Notes: a model not told the origin generated them from the sequence alone. A stretch of DNA of 64,000 nucleotides from JACCTH01 sp035250485 (GCA_035250485.1 DATFFB010000214.1:1-64000), one strand, 5' to 3'. Counted from the stretch's first letter, positions 7,238 to 16,353 are shown. Translations and numbers: made by a program.

Positions 7238-9685
7238 CTATTCGTCCTCTTCTGGTGGCACCACGGTGAACGCCGCCAGTTCGGTGTCGGCATCGAGGCG
7301 CATCGCCTTCACCCCCGTCGAATCTCGCTGCTGGCGGCTGATGGCGTCGACCTTCTGACGAATGGCCTTGCCGTTGGAGGAGATCAGGAACACGCCGGTC
7401 CCCTTGGTCACGCCCAGCGCCCCCACCAGATGACCTCGAGCCTTGGTCAGCTTGATCGCCTTGACCCCAATTCCACCCCGGCCCTGGCCGCGGAACTGCT
7501 CGATGGAGGTGCGCTTGCCATAGCCATTCGAGGTCAACAGCAGGACATCCTCGCCGTCGGCCGACGATGTCGCCGCCACCACCTCGTCGCCCGGGCGAAG
7601 CTTGATCCCCCGCACTCCCTGCGTGGCCCGGCCCATCGGCCGCAGGTCCTTCTCGGGGAAACGGATTCCCTGACCGTTGCGAGTGAAGATGAGCACATCG
7701 TTTTCGCCGGTGGTGGTGCGGACCGAGACCACCTCGTCGCCCTCGGTGAGCTTGATCGCCACCAGCGTTTGGTTGCGACTCTCGTACTCGCGGAAGAGGG
7801 TCTTCTTCGCCGTTCCGAGCTTCGTGACCATGACAAGGAAGCGGGCGGTCTCATAGTTGCGCGTATCGATGATTGCCTCGATCCGCTCCTGGGGCTCGAG
7901 CGGCAGCACGGCCTGGGCGAGCACCCCTTTCGAAGTGCGATCTTTGCGCGGAATCTCGTGAGCCTTGATGCGATGGACCAGACCCTTGGTGGTGAACATC
8001 AGCAGATAGGCGTGGGCGGTGGTGTGGACCAGATGGGACACCACGTCCTCGCCTGAGACTTCCGCCGCTTTCACCCCTCGGCCCCCACGGCCCTGAGTGC
8101 GATAAGTGCTGGCGGGAACAGACTTCAGATAACCGGAGGCGGAAACGGTGACGATGAGCTCGTCGTCGGCGATCAGGTCTTCGAGGGACATGTCGCCCTC
8201 GTCGGGGATGATGACGCTTCGCCGGGGATTGGCGAACTTCTCTTTGATCTCTCTGAGGTCGCTCTTGATGATCTCCCGCCGCCGGGCCGGGTCGGCGAGG
8301 ATTGCCTTGAGGTCGGCGATCAATTCGACCAGGGCGGCGTGTTCCTCGCGGAGCTTGCCGACCTCGAGGGCCGTGAGGCGACGCAGCGGCATGTCGAGGA
8401 TGGCATTGGCCTGGATCTCAGAAAGCTCGAAACGCTCCTGGAGACGGGAGCGGGCGTCGGCGGTGTCCTTCGAGGCCCTGATCATCGCCACCACCTCGTC
8501 GATGTTGTCGACGGCGATGATGAGGCCTTCGAGGATGTGGGCCCTCGCTTGCGCCTCTTCCAGGCGATGCTGGGTACGACGCTCGATGACCTCCATCTGA
8601 TGGTCGAGGTAGTAGCCGACCATTCCCGCCAGGTTGAGGGTGCGGGGGATGCCGTCGACCAGGGCGACCATGTTGGCGCCAAAGCTCTCCTGGAGCGGAG
8701 TGTTCTTGTAGAGCTGGTTGAGGACGACCTGGGGAACCGCATCCTTCTTCAATTCGATAACGAGACGGATGCCCCGCCGGTTGTCCGACTCGTTGCGCAC
8801 GTCGGCGACGCCCGCGAGCCTCTTCTCGTCGACCAGGATTCGGATCTTCTCCATCACTCGCTCGATCGACACCTGATATGGCATTTGAGTGACGATGAGA
8901 GCGGTCCTCCCCTTCCTCACCTCCTGGGGCTCGGCCACCGCCCGCATCCGGATTGAGCCCCGACCCGAGGCCAGATACTCCCTGATCCCGGTGCTTCCAA
9001 CCAGGTATCCGCCGGTGGGGAAGTCTGGCCCCTTGACGAACCGCATGAGTTCTTCGGAGTCGGCGTCGGGATTGTCGATCAAGTGGAGACAAGCGTCGAT
9101 CATCTCCCCCAGGTTGTGGGGAGGAATGTTTGTGGCCATCCCCACCGCGATGCCCTGGCTGCCATTGACCATGAGGTTCGGGAAGCGGGCGGGGAGAACC
9201 GTTGGCTCTTCGGACTCCCCCGCATAGTTCTCGACGAAGTCGACCGTGGACTCGCCGATCCCCTCCAGCAGTCGCATGGAAAGATGGGTAAGCCGGCACT
9301 CGGTGTAGCGATCGGCCCCGGGAGGATCGTCGATGGTTCCGAAGTTTCCCTGGGGATCGATGAGCTGGTGACGCATCGAGAAGTCTTGACCCATTCTCAC
9401 GAGGGCGTCATAGATGGCCTGATTGCCGTGGGGGTGGTAGTTCCCCATCACCTCGCCGACCACCTTGGCGCACTTGCGGTGCGGCGTGGTGGGCCCGATG
9501 TTGTTCTCGAACATCGAGTAGATGATCCGCCTCTGCACCGGCTTCAAGCCGTCGCGCACATCCGGGAGAGCGCGCGAGACGATGACCGACATGGCGTAGT
9601 CGACGAAGGACTGCTCCAGCTCGGCATTGATGTCGATCGCCCCGATGCCGTGGCCGTTTCCGTTGCTGGGGATGCGGTCAGTCAT
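7238..9685 (-). CDS. gyrA: DNA gyrase subunit A
   Basis: The breakage-reunion subunit of gyrase (A2B2), which introduces negative supercoils. Length 815 is normal. The catalytic tyrosine is Y127 in GADRYTECRL, and the six-bladed C-terminal DNA-wrapping domain is intact, with a GyrA box-like GRGGRGVKA near residue 530. The quinolone-resistance region reads HPHGNQAIYD (84-93): the position of E. coli Ser83 is Gln89 and Asp82 is Asn88, while the Asp87 equivalent (D93) is kept. The residue before the catalytic RYTE is also changed (GAD instead of AAM). It follows gyrB by three bases and is surely cotranscribed. Confidence 0.98.
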   Translation of the reverse strand: MTDRIPSNGNGHGIGAIDINAELEQSFVDYAMSVIVSRALPDVRDGLKPVQRRIIYSMFENNIGPTTPHRKCAKVVGEVMGNYHPHGNQAIYDALVRMGQDFSMRHQLIDPQGNFGTIDDPPGADRYTECRLTHLSMRLLEGIGESTVDFVENYAGESEEPTVLPARFPNLMVNGSQGIAVGMATNIPPHNLGEMIDACLHLIDNPDADSEELMRFVKGPDFPTGGYLVGSTGIREYLASGRGSIRMRAVAEPQEVRKGRTALIVTQMPYQVSIERVMEKIRILVDEKRLAGVADVRNESDNRRGIRLVIELKKDAVPQVVLNQLYKNTPLQESFGANMVALVDGIPRTLNLAGMVGYYLDHQMEVIERRTQHRLEEAQARAHILEGLIIAVDNIDEVVAMIRASKDTADARSRLQERFELSEIQANAILDMPLRRLTALEVGKLREEHAALVELIADLKAILADPARRREIIKSDLREIKEKFANPRRSVIIPDEGDMSLEDLIADDELIVTVSASGYLKSVPASTYRTQGRGGRGVKAAEVSGEDVVSHLVHTTAHAYLLMFTTKGLVHRIKAHEIPRKDRTSKGVLAQAVLPLEPQERIEAIIDTRNYETARFLVMVTKLGTAKKTLFREYESRNQTLVAIKLTEGDEVVSVRTTTGENDVLIFTRNGQGIRFPEKDLRPMGRATQGVRGIKLRPGDEVVAATSSADGEDVLLLTSNGYGKRTSIEQFRGQGRGGIGVKAIKLTKARGHLVGALGVTKGTGVFLISSNGKAIRQKVDAISRQQRDSTGVKAMRLDADTELAAFTVVPPEEDE

Positions 9686-9688
9686 GGC

Positions 9689-11635
9689 TCAAATGTCGAG
9701 GAAGCGAACGTCCTTGGCGTTCTGTTGGATGAACAACTTCCGCTGGGCGACATCGTCGCCCATCAGCACCGAGAAGAGCTCGTCGGCGGCCAGAGCATCG
9801 TCGACGTCCACCCGCAACAGGGTGCGGGTCTCGGGATCCATGGTCGTGACCCGAAGCTCCTCGGCGTCCATCTCTCCCAACCCCTTGAAGCGAGCCGCCT
9901 TCACCTTCGGGTGCTCCTTACGGAACTCGGCCAATTCGGCATCGTCCTTCAGGTAATGGACCTTGGAGCCAACCTTGACCCGATACAGGGGCGGCTGCGC
10001 CAGATAGACATAGCCAGCCTCGATCAGCCCGCGCATATGGCGGAAGAGAAAGGTAAGGAGGAGGGTTCGGATGTGTGACCCGTCGACATCGGCGTCGGCG
10101 AGGATGATCACCTTGTGGTACCTGGCCTTTTGGAGGTCGAACTCGTCTCCGATCCCGGTCCCCACGGCGGTGATGAGGTCGATGATTTCGGTGTTCTGGA
10201 GGGCCTTGGCCAGTCGGGCCTTCTCGACGTTGAGGATCTTTCCGCGGATCGGCAGGACGGCCTGGGTATGTGAATTGCGGCCCTGCTTGGCCGGGCCGGC
10301 GGCCGACTTTCCTTCGACGATGAATAGCTCCGCCTCCTCGGGGTTGCGGGTGGAGCAATCGGCCAGCTTGTCGGGGAGTCCTCCCGATTCGAGCCCCGAC
10401 TTGCGGCGGGTGACGTCGCGGGCTTTGCGCGCCGCCTCCCGCGCCTTGGCGGCGGTGATGCACTTGTCGACGATCCGGCGAGCCTCGGACGAGTAGCGCT
10501 CGAGCCATTCGGGGAGATGACGGTTCAAGATCTTCTCGACGTAGGAGCGGATCTCGGTGTTGCCGAGCTTGGTCTTGGTCTGGCCCTCGAACTGGGGAAC
10601 CCTCACCCGAACCGAGATGATGGCGGTGAGGCCCTCGCGGATGTCCTCGCCGGTGAGGTTCTCTTCCTTCTCCTTCAACAGGCCCTTGGTGCGGGCGAAG
10701 GCGTTGATGGCATTGGTGAGGGCCTTGCGAAAGCCCTCCTCATGGGTGCCACCTTCGTGGGTGTTGATGTTGTTGGCGAAGGAGTGAATCGATTCGGTGT
10801 AGGTCCCGGTCCACTGCATCGCCAGCTCGAGCTCCGCGTCGGTAGAACGGTCGATGATCTCGATGACGTGAGGATGGACCGGTTCCCTGGTGGAGTTGAG
10901 ATGCTTGACGAAATCGAGTAGGCCTCCTTTGAAGAGGTAGGTTTCCGAGCGGGGATCGGGCTGTCCGTCTAAAGCCCGCTCATCGGTCAGCACGATCTCG
11001 AGGCCGCGGTTGAGATAGGCCAATTCCCGGAGCCGGGTGGAGATGGTGTCGTAGTCGAAATCGGTGGTATCGGTAAAGATCTGTGTGTCGGGCCAGAAAT
11101 TGATCGTGGTTCCGCTGTTCTTCTTCCAGGGCTTTAGCTTTTCGACCTTGGACAGCGGCTTGCCACGGGCAAAGCTCTGGCCCCAGACAAATCCGTCGCG
11201 GCGGACCTCGGCATCGAGCTTTTGAGAAAGGGCGTTAACTACCGAGACGCCGACACCATGTAATCCGCCCGAAACGGTGTAGGCCCCCTGCTCGAATTTT
11301 CCCCCGGCGTGGAGGGTCCCCAGAACCACCGTGAGGGCCGATTGCCGGGTCTTGGGATGGATGTCGACGGGGATGCCGCGGCCGTTGTCGATCACCCGCA
11401 CGCCGCCGTCGGCCAAAAGCGTCACCTCGATTCGGGTCGCAAAGCCGGCCATGGCTTCGTCGACGGCGTTGTCGACCACCTCCCAGACCAGGTGGTGGAG
11501 GCCCCGGGGACCGGTCGTGCCGATGTACATGCCCGGCCGTTTGCGTACCGCTTCGAGACCCTCGAGGACGGTGATGTCCCGAGCGTCATACGAGGAATTT
11601 CCGTTGGTAGCGGCCAAATCAGCTCCTGGCGACAA
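9689..11635 (-). CDS. gyrB: DNA gyrase subunit B
   Basis: The ATPase subunit of gyrase, 648 residues. GHKL motifs are present (VVDNAVDEAMAG, DNGRGIPVD, GGLHGVGVSVVNALS), as are the transducer and the TOPRIM domain with catalytic Glu441 and DADVDGSHI. In the TOPRIM motif the usual EGDSAGG reads EGKSAAG: the residue matching E. coli Asp426, a quinolone-resistance position, is Lys443. The start ATG gives a short, poorly conserved leader before YDARDITVLEGLEAVRKRPGMYIG. The divergent recF gene starts 215 bp away across a palindromic repeat. Confidence 0.98.
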   Translation of the reverse strand: MSPGADLAATNGNSSYDARDITVLEGLEAVRKRPGMYIGTTGPRGLHHLVWEVVDNAVDEAMAGFATRIEVTLLADGGVRVIDNGRGIPVDIHPKTRQSALTVVLGTLHAGGKFEQGAYTVSGGLHGVGVSVVNALSQKLDAEVRRDGFVWGQSFARGKPLSKVEKLKPWKKNSGTTINFWPDTQIFTDTTDFDYDTISTRLRELAYLNRGLEIVLTDERALDGQPDPRSETYLFKGGLLDFVKHLNSTREPVHPHVIEIIDRSTDAELELAMQWTGTYTESIHSFANNINTHEGGTHEEGFRKALTNAINAFARTKGLLKEKEENLTGEDIREGLTAIISVRVRVPQFEGQTKTKLGNTEIRSYVEKILNRHLPEWLERYSSEARRIVDKCITAAKAREAARKARDVTRRKSGLESGGLPDKLADCSTRNPEEAELFIVEGKSAAGPAKQGRNSHTQAVLPIRGKILNVEKARLAKALQNTEIIDLITAVGTGIGDEFDLQKARYHKVIILADADVDGSHIRTLLLTFLFRHMRGLIEAGYVYLAQPPLYRVKVGSKVHYLKDDAELAEFRKEHPKVKAARFKGLGEMDAEELRVTTMDPETRTLLRVDVDDALAADELFSVLMGDDVAQRKLFIQQNAKDVRFLDI

Positions 11636-11770
11636 CGTCTGGTCGGGGGCAATCGGGGCGGCGGCGAAGGCCGGAAAATTGGCCCGATTGCACGCTTGTA
11701 ATTATAGCCGTTCGACCCGCCCCCGGACAGCCTCTTGGAGGCTCGAAAAGCTCGTTTCGCGGCGTCGCTT

Positions 11771-11816
11771 CCCCCCTCCCGGCTTCGCCGGCTCTCCCGC
11801 CTGCGGGGGGAGAAAC
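11771..11816. repeat. C-rich palindromic repeat, copy 2
   Basis: Same organisation and borders as copy 1 near 6.65 kb (CCCCCCTCCC, a GC half-palindrome, then a hairpin ending GGGGGGAGAAAC), but with a GGCTTCGCC inner hairpin and one mismatch in the outer stem. It lies in the divergent gyrB-recF intergenic region, 35 bp before the recF start. Confidence 0.7.
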
Positions 11817-11850
11817 AAGTCGTGTCAGCGCGCTGGAGTACCGTCCCCTG

Positions 11851-12936
11851 GTGCGTCTCTCCTGGCTCCAACTGCACAGCTTTCGCTCCTACCCCGCGCT
11901 CGAGTGGCGTCCCGATCCCGGGGTCAACATTCTCGTCGGCCGCAACGGAGCGGGAAAGACGAACGTCCTCGAAGCGATTGGGTTCTTGGCGAATCTGCGC
12001 TCCTTTCGCGGCGCTCCTGAGGAAACACTGATTGCCCACAATGCTGAGGCCGCGGTACTCCGTGGTGAAGAGTCTGATGCCGAGGCGCTGGTTGAAGTGG
12101 AGATCACACGCAAGGGTGGAAGGAGAACGCGGATCGGTCAGAAGTCGATTGGGCGCACCTCCGATCTGCGATCGGCATTACGGACGGTTGCCTTCCTTCC
12201 CGACGACCTCGACCTCGTCAAGGGCTCCCCGGCCGGCCGGCGCGAGCTCCTAGACGATGTCGCCACCCAGATCTGGCCCGGAGCGGCCCTCGATCAAGCC
12301 GAGTTCGATCGCACCCTTCGGCAGCGCAACGCCTTCCTCAAGCAGGGCGACCGCGATACAGCCACGCTCGAGGTATGGGACACCCGCCTGGCGCAAGCTG
12401 CCGCCAAGGTCATGGGTCGGCGGGCGCGGGCGGCAGCGGCGCTGGAAGAGACCCTGGTCGAGTCATACGGAAGGATCGCCGGCGAAGAGACCAGCGTGCG
12501 ATTCGCCTATCAGTCAGATTGGGGGGGAACCCTCGACCCCACCACTCCGGCCAGCGAGTGGGCGACAAGCTTGACGGGGGCCCTGCGCGAGCGCCGACGC
12601 CTCGACTTCGAGCTAAGGACAACCGGAAGCGGTCCCCACCGCGACGACCCGGCCATCTCCCTTGGTGGGCAAGGCAGCCGCCATCAGGCCAGCCAGGGGG
12701 AGCAACGAACCCTGGCCCTGGCGCTGCGCCTTGCTACTCACCGCGCCGTTTCCCTGCAAACCGACCGCATGCCGCTGCTGCTTCTTGATGATGTTTACTC
12801 CGAGCTCGACCCCGAGCGTGCGAAAGCACTCACCGATGCCCTTCCTGAAGCCCAGACCTTCGTCTCCACCACACGCCTCGATGAGGTTCCGGTACCAGGT
12901 CGGGCGTGGCAGGTCTCGGAGGAAGACATCCGATGA
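11851..12936 (+). CDS. recF: DNA replication and repair ATPase RecF
   Basis: SMC-like ATPase that, with RecO and RecR, loads RecA at single-stranded gaps. GTG start gives MRLSWLQLHSFRSY; Walker A is GRNGAGKTN (30-38), the signature motif is around ASQGEQRTLALALRLA, and Walker B is LLLLDDVYSELDPER. Length 361 is typical. Unlike the usual dnaA-dnaN-recF arrangement it is transcribed against its neighbours dnaN and gyrB, together with dciA, with which it overlaps by ATGA. Confidence 0.96.
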   Translation: MRLSWLQLHSFRSYPALEWRPDPGVNILVGRNGAGKTNVLEAIGFLANLRSFRGAPEETLIAHNAEAAVLRGEESDAEALVEVEITRKGGRRTRIGQKSIGRTSDLRSALRTVAFLPDDLDLVKGSPAGRRELLDDVATQIWPGAALDQAEFDRTLRQRNAFLKQGDRDTATLEVWDTRLAQAAAKVMGRRARAAAALEETLVESYGRIAGEETSVRFAYQSDWGGTLDPTTPASEWATSLTGALRERRRLDFELRTTGSGPHRDDPAISLGGQGSRHQASQGEQRTLALALRLATHRAVSLQTDRMPLLLLDDVYSELDPERAKALTDALPEAQTFVSTTRLDEVPVPGRAWQVSEEDIR

Positions 12937-13232
12937 GCGGTAAGCCTGAGGCCTTGGACTCCGTCCTCTCCCGGATACTCGGAAACCTTGGGCTTCCGCC
13001 GCCCGATCTCCTCCCCCGCCTCCAGCAGTCCTGGGACGATCTCGCCGGACCCCCTTGGGCCGGTCAGTCCTCACCCCTTCTGCTGCGGCGGGGCGAATTA
13101 GTGGTCGAGTCGGCTTCCTCGCAGCTGGTCTCGATCCTGCGCTATGCCAGCGGCGAGCTCTTACGACGCCTCGACGAGGAGCTGGGGCCAGGGAGAGTCG
13201 ACACCATTCGAGTGATCTCGTCGCGGCGGTAG
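12933..13232 (+). CDS. dciA: DciA-type helicase loader (DUF721)
   Basis: A 99-residue DUF721 protein. DciA is the widespread bacterial factor that helps load the replicative helicase DnaB where DnaC or DnaI is absent; dnaB itself is in this window. The core is the KH-like module: helix LLPRLQQSWDDLAGPPWAGQSSPLLLRRGELVVESASSQL (split over residues 36-75), including the conserved W-LAG and the strand-helix L-V-S-S-Q. ATG overlaps the recF stop by 4 bases. It is shorter than many DciA proteins, lacking a disordered tail. Partner role is inference from family. Confidence 0.85.
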   Translation: MSGKPEALDSVLSRILGNLGLPPPDLLPRLQQSWDDLAGPPWAGQSSPLLLRRGELVVESASSQLVSILRYASGELLRRLDEELGPGRVDTIRVISSRR

Positions 13233-13269
13233 ACGCCATCTCCGCGATCCCCCCTTGGAGCTTTGAAGG

Positions 13270-14349
13270 CTAGATCCGGACTGGCATCAGCAGGTAGAGG
13301 AAGCCACCTTCGCCGCCGTCGTCGAGGACGCTGGCCTTCAGGGAGTCGATCATGCGAATACGAACCTTGTCCCCCGCGATCACCGACACCCCATCCGACA
13401 GGTACCGGGGATTGAAGGCGATCAGGATCTCTTCCGGTCCCACGAATTCAGCGTCGAGATGCTCCACCTCGCCGCCCACGTCCTGGCGGGTGACATTCAC
13501 CTCGACCCCACCATTGCCGATCTTGAGACGAACCGGAATGTGATCCTCGGCGACGAGCGTGACCCGTCCGAGGGCCTCGAGAAGCGCCTCTTTCTCCATC
13601 AACACCTGGGCGGGATAGCTCTCCGGGAGAAGGGAGCGATACTTCGGAAAGGACCCCTCGATGAGCCGCAGCCGCAATGATCCGCGGTCAGAGGAGAAGA
13701 CAGCCTCCCGACTAGCCATACCTGCTTGCACTTTCGGAGCCCCAATGGTGCGTGCCAGTTCTCGCAAGCCCCGCGCTGGCACCAGACCCGATCCGATGGA
13801 TCCCATCCCCGGTAGGTCTCGCACCGAAAGTCGGTAGGAGTCCGTTGCCACCAGTCGTAGCCCTTCGTCAGAGGGCTCGAACAAGACCCCGGTCAGGATG
13901 GGCCGGGCGCTATCCGACGACGAGGCCACCACTACTTGGTTAAGGCCGTTAACTAATTCCTCACCGTCGACCTCGACGCCATCGACTGGGCTCATGTCCA
14001 GATTCGGATAATCATCGAGGGTGAGCGTGCGAAGGGTGAAGCGAGGTCCTTTGCCTTGAATCTCGGCATCGCCACCGCCGACCGACATGGTCACCACCCC
14101 GGGCGGCATCTTCCGCACTGACTCGGCCAGGAGTCGCCCCGGGACCACCGCCCGTCCTTCCTCCATCACCTCCACCGGACCCGACGTGGTCACCGTGACC
14201 TCGAGGTCGGTTCCGGTGACGGTCAGGACCCCCCCGCTCGCCTCGCACAAGAGCCCTTGCAGGACCGGAAGCGCCGATCGCGCCGCGACCGCCCGATTCG
14301 CGCGGCTGAAGATGTCGGCGAGGTCGTCGCGCTCACCCCTGATTTTCAC
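13270..14349 (-). CDS. dnaN: DNA polymerase III beta sliding clamp
   Basis: The ring-shaped processivity clamp that tethers DNA polymerase III and other partners. The 359-residue length and three repeated clamp domains are normal: MKIRGERDDLADIFSRANRAVAARSALPVLQGLL begins domain 1 (shown here only as a description of residues 1-34's pattern), RPILTGVLFE lies in domain 2 and YLLMPVRI closes domain 3 with the usual M-P-V/M-R. It converges with dciA and is separated from dnaA by 189 bp containing an AT-rich palindromic stretch. Confidence 0.97.
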   Translation of the reverse strand: MKIRGERDDLADIFSRANRAVAARSALPVLQGLLCEASGGVLTVTGTDLEVTVTTSGPVEVMEEGRAVVPGRLLAESVRKMPPGVVTMSVGGGDAEIQGKGPRFTLRTLTLDDYPNLDMSPVDGVEVDGEELVNGLNQVVVASSSDSARPILTGVLFEPSDEGLRLVATDSYRLSVRDLPGMGSIGSGLVPARGLRELARTIGAPKVQAGMASREAVFSSDRGSLRLRLIEGSFPKYRSLLPESYPAQVLMEKEALLEALGRVTLVAEDHIPVRLKIGNGGVEVNVTRQDVGGEVEHLDAEFVGPEEILIAFNPRYLSDGVSVIAGDKVRIRMIDSLKASVLDDGGEGGFLYLLMPVRI

Positions 14350-14538
14350 AACGGTTTCTTCCTTCCTGGTTCTACTAAAGAATTCTTATAAGAAACTTAG
14401 AAGAGGTAGTAGGGGTTGGGGAAACCGGGGAAAAAGCCGTTTCGCCTTCTGGCAAGGGGCTTTTGGTGCCAACAGCGCCTGGGGATTGTCTTCCAACTTC
14501 TCCCCCGGTGCCGGCGACGCATTTCACATGGGGTCAAC
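14350..14538. other. dnaA-dnaN intergenic region with overlapping AT-rich palindromes
   Basis: This 189 bp gap holds, close to the dnaN start, two overlapping perfect palindromes (AAGAATTCTT at 14378-14387 and TTCTTATAAGAA at 14383-14394) in the most AT-rich stretch of the area. In mycobacteria and Streptomyces oriC is between dnaA and dnaN, so a DNA-unwinding role is possible, but I find no good DnaA boxes in this gap. It could instead hold the dnaN promoter. Confidence 0.4.
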
Positions 14539-15939
14539 TTATCCCCCTCTTTTCCGCAGCTGCTGGAGGAGGCTGTGGACACGATCGAACACCGCTCGAT
14601 CGGATCGGATCACCCGCTTGACCTTGTCTAAGGAGTGGATGACGGTGGTGTGATCGCGTCCCCCAAACACCTCTCCGATCTTGGGGAGAGAGAGATCGGT
14701 CAGCTCCCGGCAGAGATACATGCCCACCTGACGACACATCACGAGTGGTTGGCGGCGGCTAGGGCCCTGCACCTCCGCCACCGAAAACCCATAGGAATCC
14801 GCGGCGGCGGCGATGATGTCGAGTGCCTGCAATGGAGCCCCGCTCTTCTTGCCGTGGTCCCCGAGGACCTTCTCGGCCATCGGGAGGTCGATCTCGCGGT
14901 GGGTGAGGGCTGCAAAAGCAGTGACTCTCGTTAAAGCTCCCTCCAGCTCGCGGATGTTGTCTGAGACGGTGCTGGCGATGTACTCGAGCACTTCCTGCGG
15001 CACCCGCTTTGGTGCGAATTCAGCGCCCCGCCTCAGTATCGCAAGGCGAGTCTCGAGAAGTGGGGGCTGAATATCGGTGACCAGACCCCATTCGAACCGA
15101 GAGCGAAGCCGATCCTCGACGGTGAAATTCCGGGGATGGCGATCTGAGGTGATCACGAGCTGCTTACCGAGTTGGTGAAGGGTGTTGAAGGTGTGGAAGA
15201 ACTCCTCGAGGATTTGCTCCTTGCGTTCGAAGAACTGGACATCGTCGAGGAGGAGGACGTCGGTGCTCCGGTAGCGATGCTTGAAATCATCGACCCGCTT
15301 CCGCCGAATGCAATCGATGAAGTCGTTGAGGAACTTCTCTGAGGTGACATAACGGACCAAAAGATTCGGATAGAACTCGTGGACGTGGTGGCCGACGGCA
15401 TGGAGGAGGTGGGTCTTGCCGAGGCCGGCTCCGCCGAAGATGAAAAGGGGGTTGTAGGAGACTCCCGGTTGATCCGCCACCGCTTGGGCGGCCGCCAGGG
15501 CGAATTGGTTTGATTCTCCCTGGATGAAGTTTTCGAAGCGGTATCGCCCAAACAGGGGTGAAGGATTGGTCTCGTATCGAGGTTCGACTTCGGAGGCGGA
15601 CGGATGAGAAGGGCTCACGCTGGGCTCGAGCAATGCTGAAGGAGGGTCGGCCTCCTCCTCCGAGCCCGGGAGATAGGGCGACAGACTGACCAGCGAGAAA
15701 GTCATTTCCGAGCCGAAGATCTGGTGAAAGATGGATTCGATCTGCTTTCCGTGCTTCTCCTCGACCCATGTGCGGTGGAACTCATTGGGGGCGATCAACG
15801 TCAGCTGCGTCGCCCCCAGCTCCGGTTGAAGTTTGCCCAGCCATTTCTGCCAGTTGGCAGGAGAGACGGAGCCCCGCAAAGTCGTTTGAAACTCCTCCCA
15901 CTGACGCGATGTCGCCTCCTCGAGCGTAAATCCGTGCAC
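14539..15939 (-). CDS. dnaA: Chromosomal replication initiator DnaA
   Basis: AAA+ initiator that binds DnaA boxes and opens oriC. GTG at 15939 is chosen because a strong ribosome site (GGAGGGAGGG) lies just upstream; it gives 466 residues. Domain I is residues 1-85 (WQKWLGKL and FHRTWVEEKH), domain II is a short acidic/Pro linker (90-125), domain III has Walker A GGAGLGKT (169-176) and Walker B LLLDDVQF (229-236), and domain IV has the box-recognition helix GGRDHTTVIHSLDKV. An in-frame extension upstream of the GTG crosses the origin region and has no family similarity. It leads the leftward replication gene group. Confidence 0.97.
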   Translation of the reverse strand: MHGFTLEEATSRQWEEFQTTLRGSVSPANWQKWLGKLQPELGATQLTLIAPNEFHRTWVEEKHGKQIESIFHQIFGSEMTFSLVSLSPYLPGSEEEADPPSALLEPSVSPSHPSASEVEPRYETNPSPLFGRYRFENFIQGESNQFALAAAQAVADQPGVSYNPLFIFGGAGLGKTHLLHAVGHHVHEFYPNLLVRYVTSEKFLNDFIDCIRRKRVDDFKHRYRSTDVLLLDDVQFFERKEQILEEFFHTFNTLHQLGKQLVITSDRHPRNFTVEDRLRSRFEWGLVTDIQPPLLETRLAILRRGAEFAPKRVPQEVLEYIASTVSDNIRELEGALTRVTAFAALTHREIDLPMAEKVLGDHGKKSGAPLQALDIIAAAADSYGFSVAEVQGPSRRQPLVMCRQVGMYLCRELTDLSLPKIGEVFGGRDHTTVIHSLDKVKRVIRSDRAVFDRVHSLLQQLRKRGG

Positions 15940-16140
15940 TCGTCCCTCCCTCCGGAGACCGGTTTCCCACAAAACCTTCCACAGCTGTGGAAATCGATCC
16001 CAACCAAAAAAACTCGGCGACCTCGCGGCCGCGAAACGGCTCCTCACTCCCTGCCGGCGAGCCGGCGTTCCCACCGCGGACGCGTCGAACCAAGACTCCT
16101 CTAGGGGAAGTGAGTCGGTCTGCGTACGCAGCGGCGAGCG

Positions 16141-16169
16141 ATTGTGCAGGGGTTGACAGGAGGCGTCAA
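16141..16169 (-). promoter_or_regulatory. Predicted dnaA promoter
   Basis: On the minus strand, TTGACG (-35) and CACAAT (-10) are separated by 17 bp. A DnaA-like box (16188-16196) lies about 20 bp upstream of the -35, a placement that would allow DnaA to regulate its own gene. The resulting leader to the GTG start would be near 200 nt. Confidence 0.5.
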
Positions 16170-16310
16170 GAGCGCGCAATCCGCGCTTGTGGATACTGTC
16201 AATGCCCTCAATCGATCGTATCTATATAGGTTTTTCAGGCGACGAGATCCCCGGTGTCACGTCTTTTGCCCATGACGGGGAAACTGCTTTTTTTTCGCGA
16301 GAGCCTTGCT

Positions 16311-16340
16311 TTGACACAAATTCCGTCGGCGCAATATCCT
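16311..16340 (+). promoter_or_regulatory. Predicted rpmH operon promoter
   Basis: A perfect -35 TTGACA is followed after 18 bp by TATCCT as -10. Transcription would start about 35 bases before the rpmH ATG and serve rpmH-rnpA-yidD-yidC and onwards. Confidence 0.6.
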
Positions 16341-16353
16341 TGACCCGTCCGCC

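Noticed and set aside
14568..14578. GTGTCCACA-like DnaA box
   Set aside because: It lies within the last codons of dnaA, alone, so it is more likely coincidental than an origin box.
15940..16179. N-terminal extension of dnaA by 80 residues
   Set aside because: The extension reads through the origin region and lacks family similarity; the GTG at 15939 has a strong ribosome site and gives the normal domain I.
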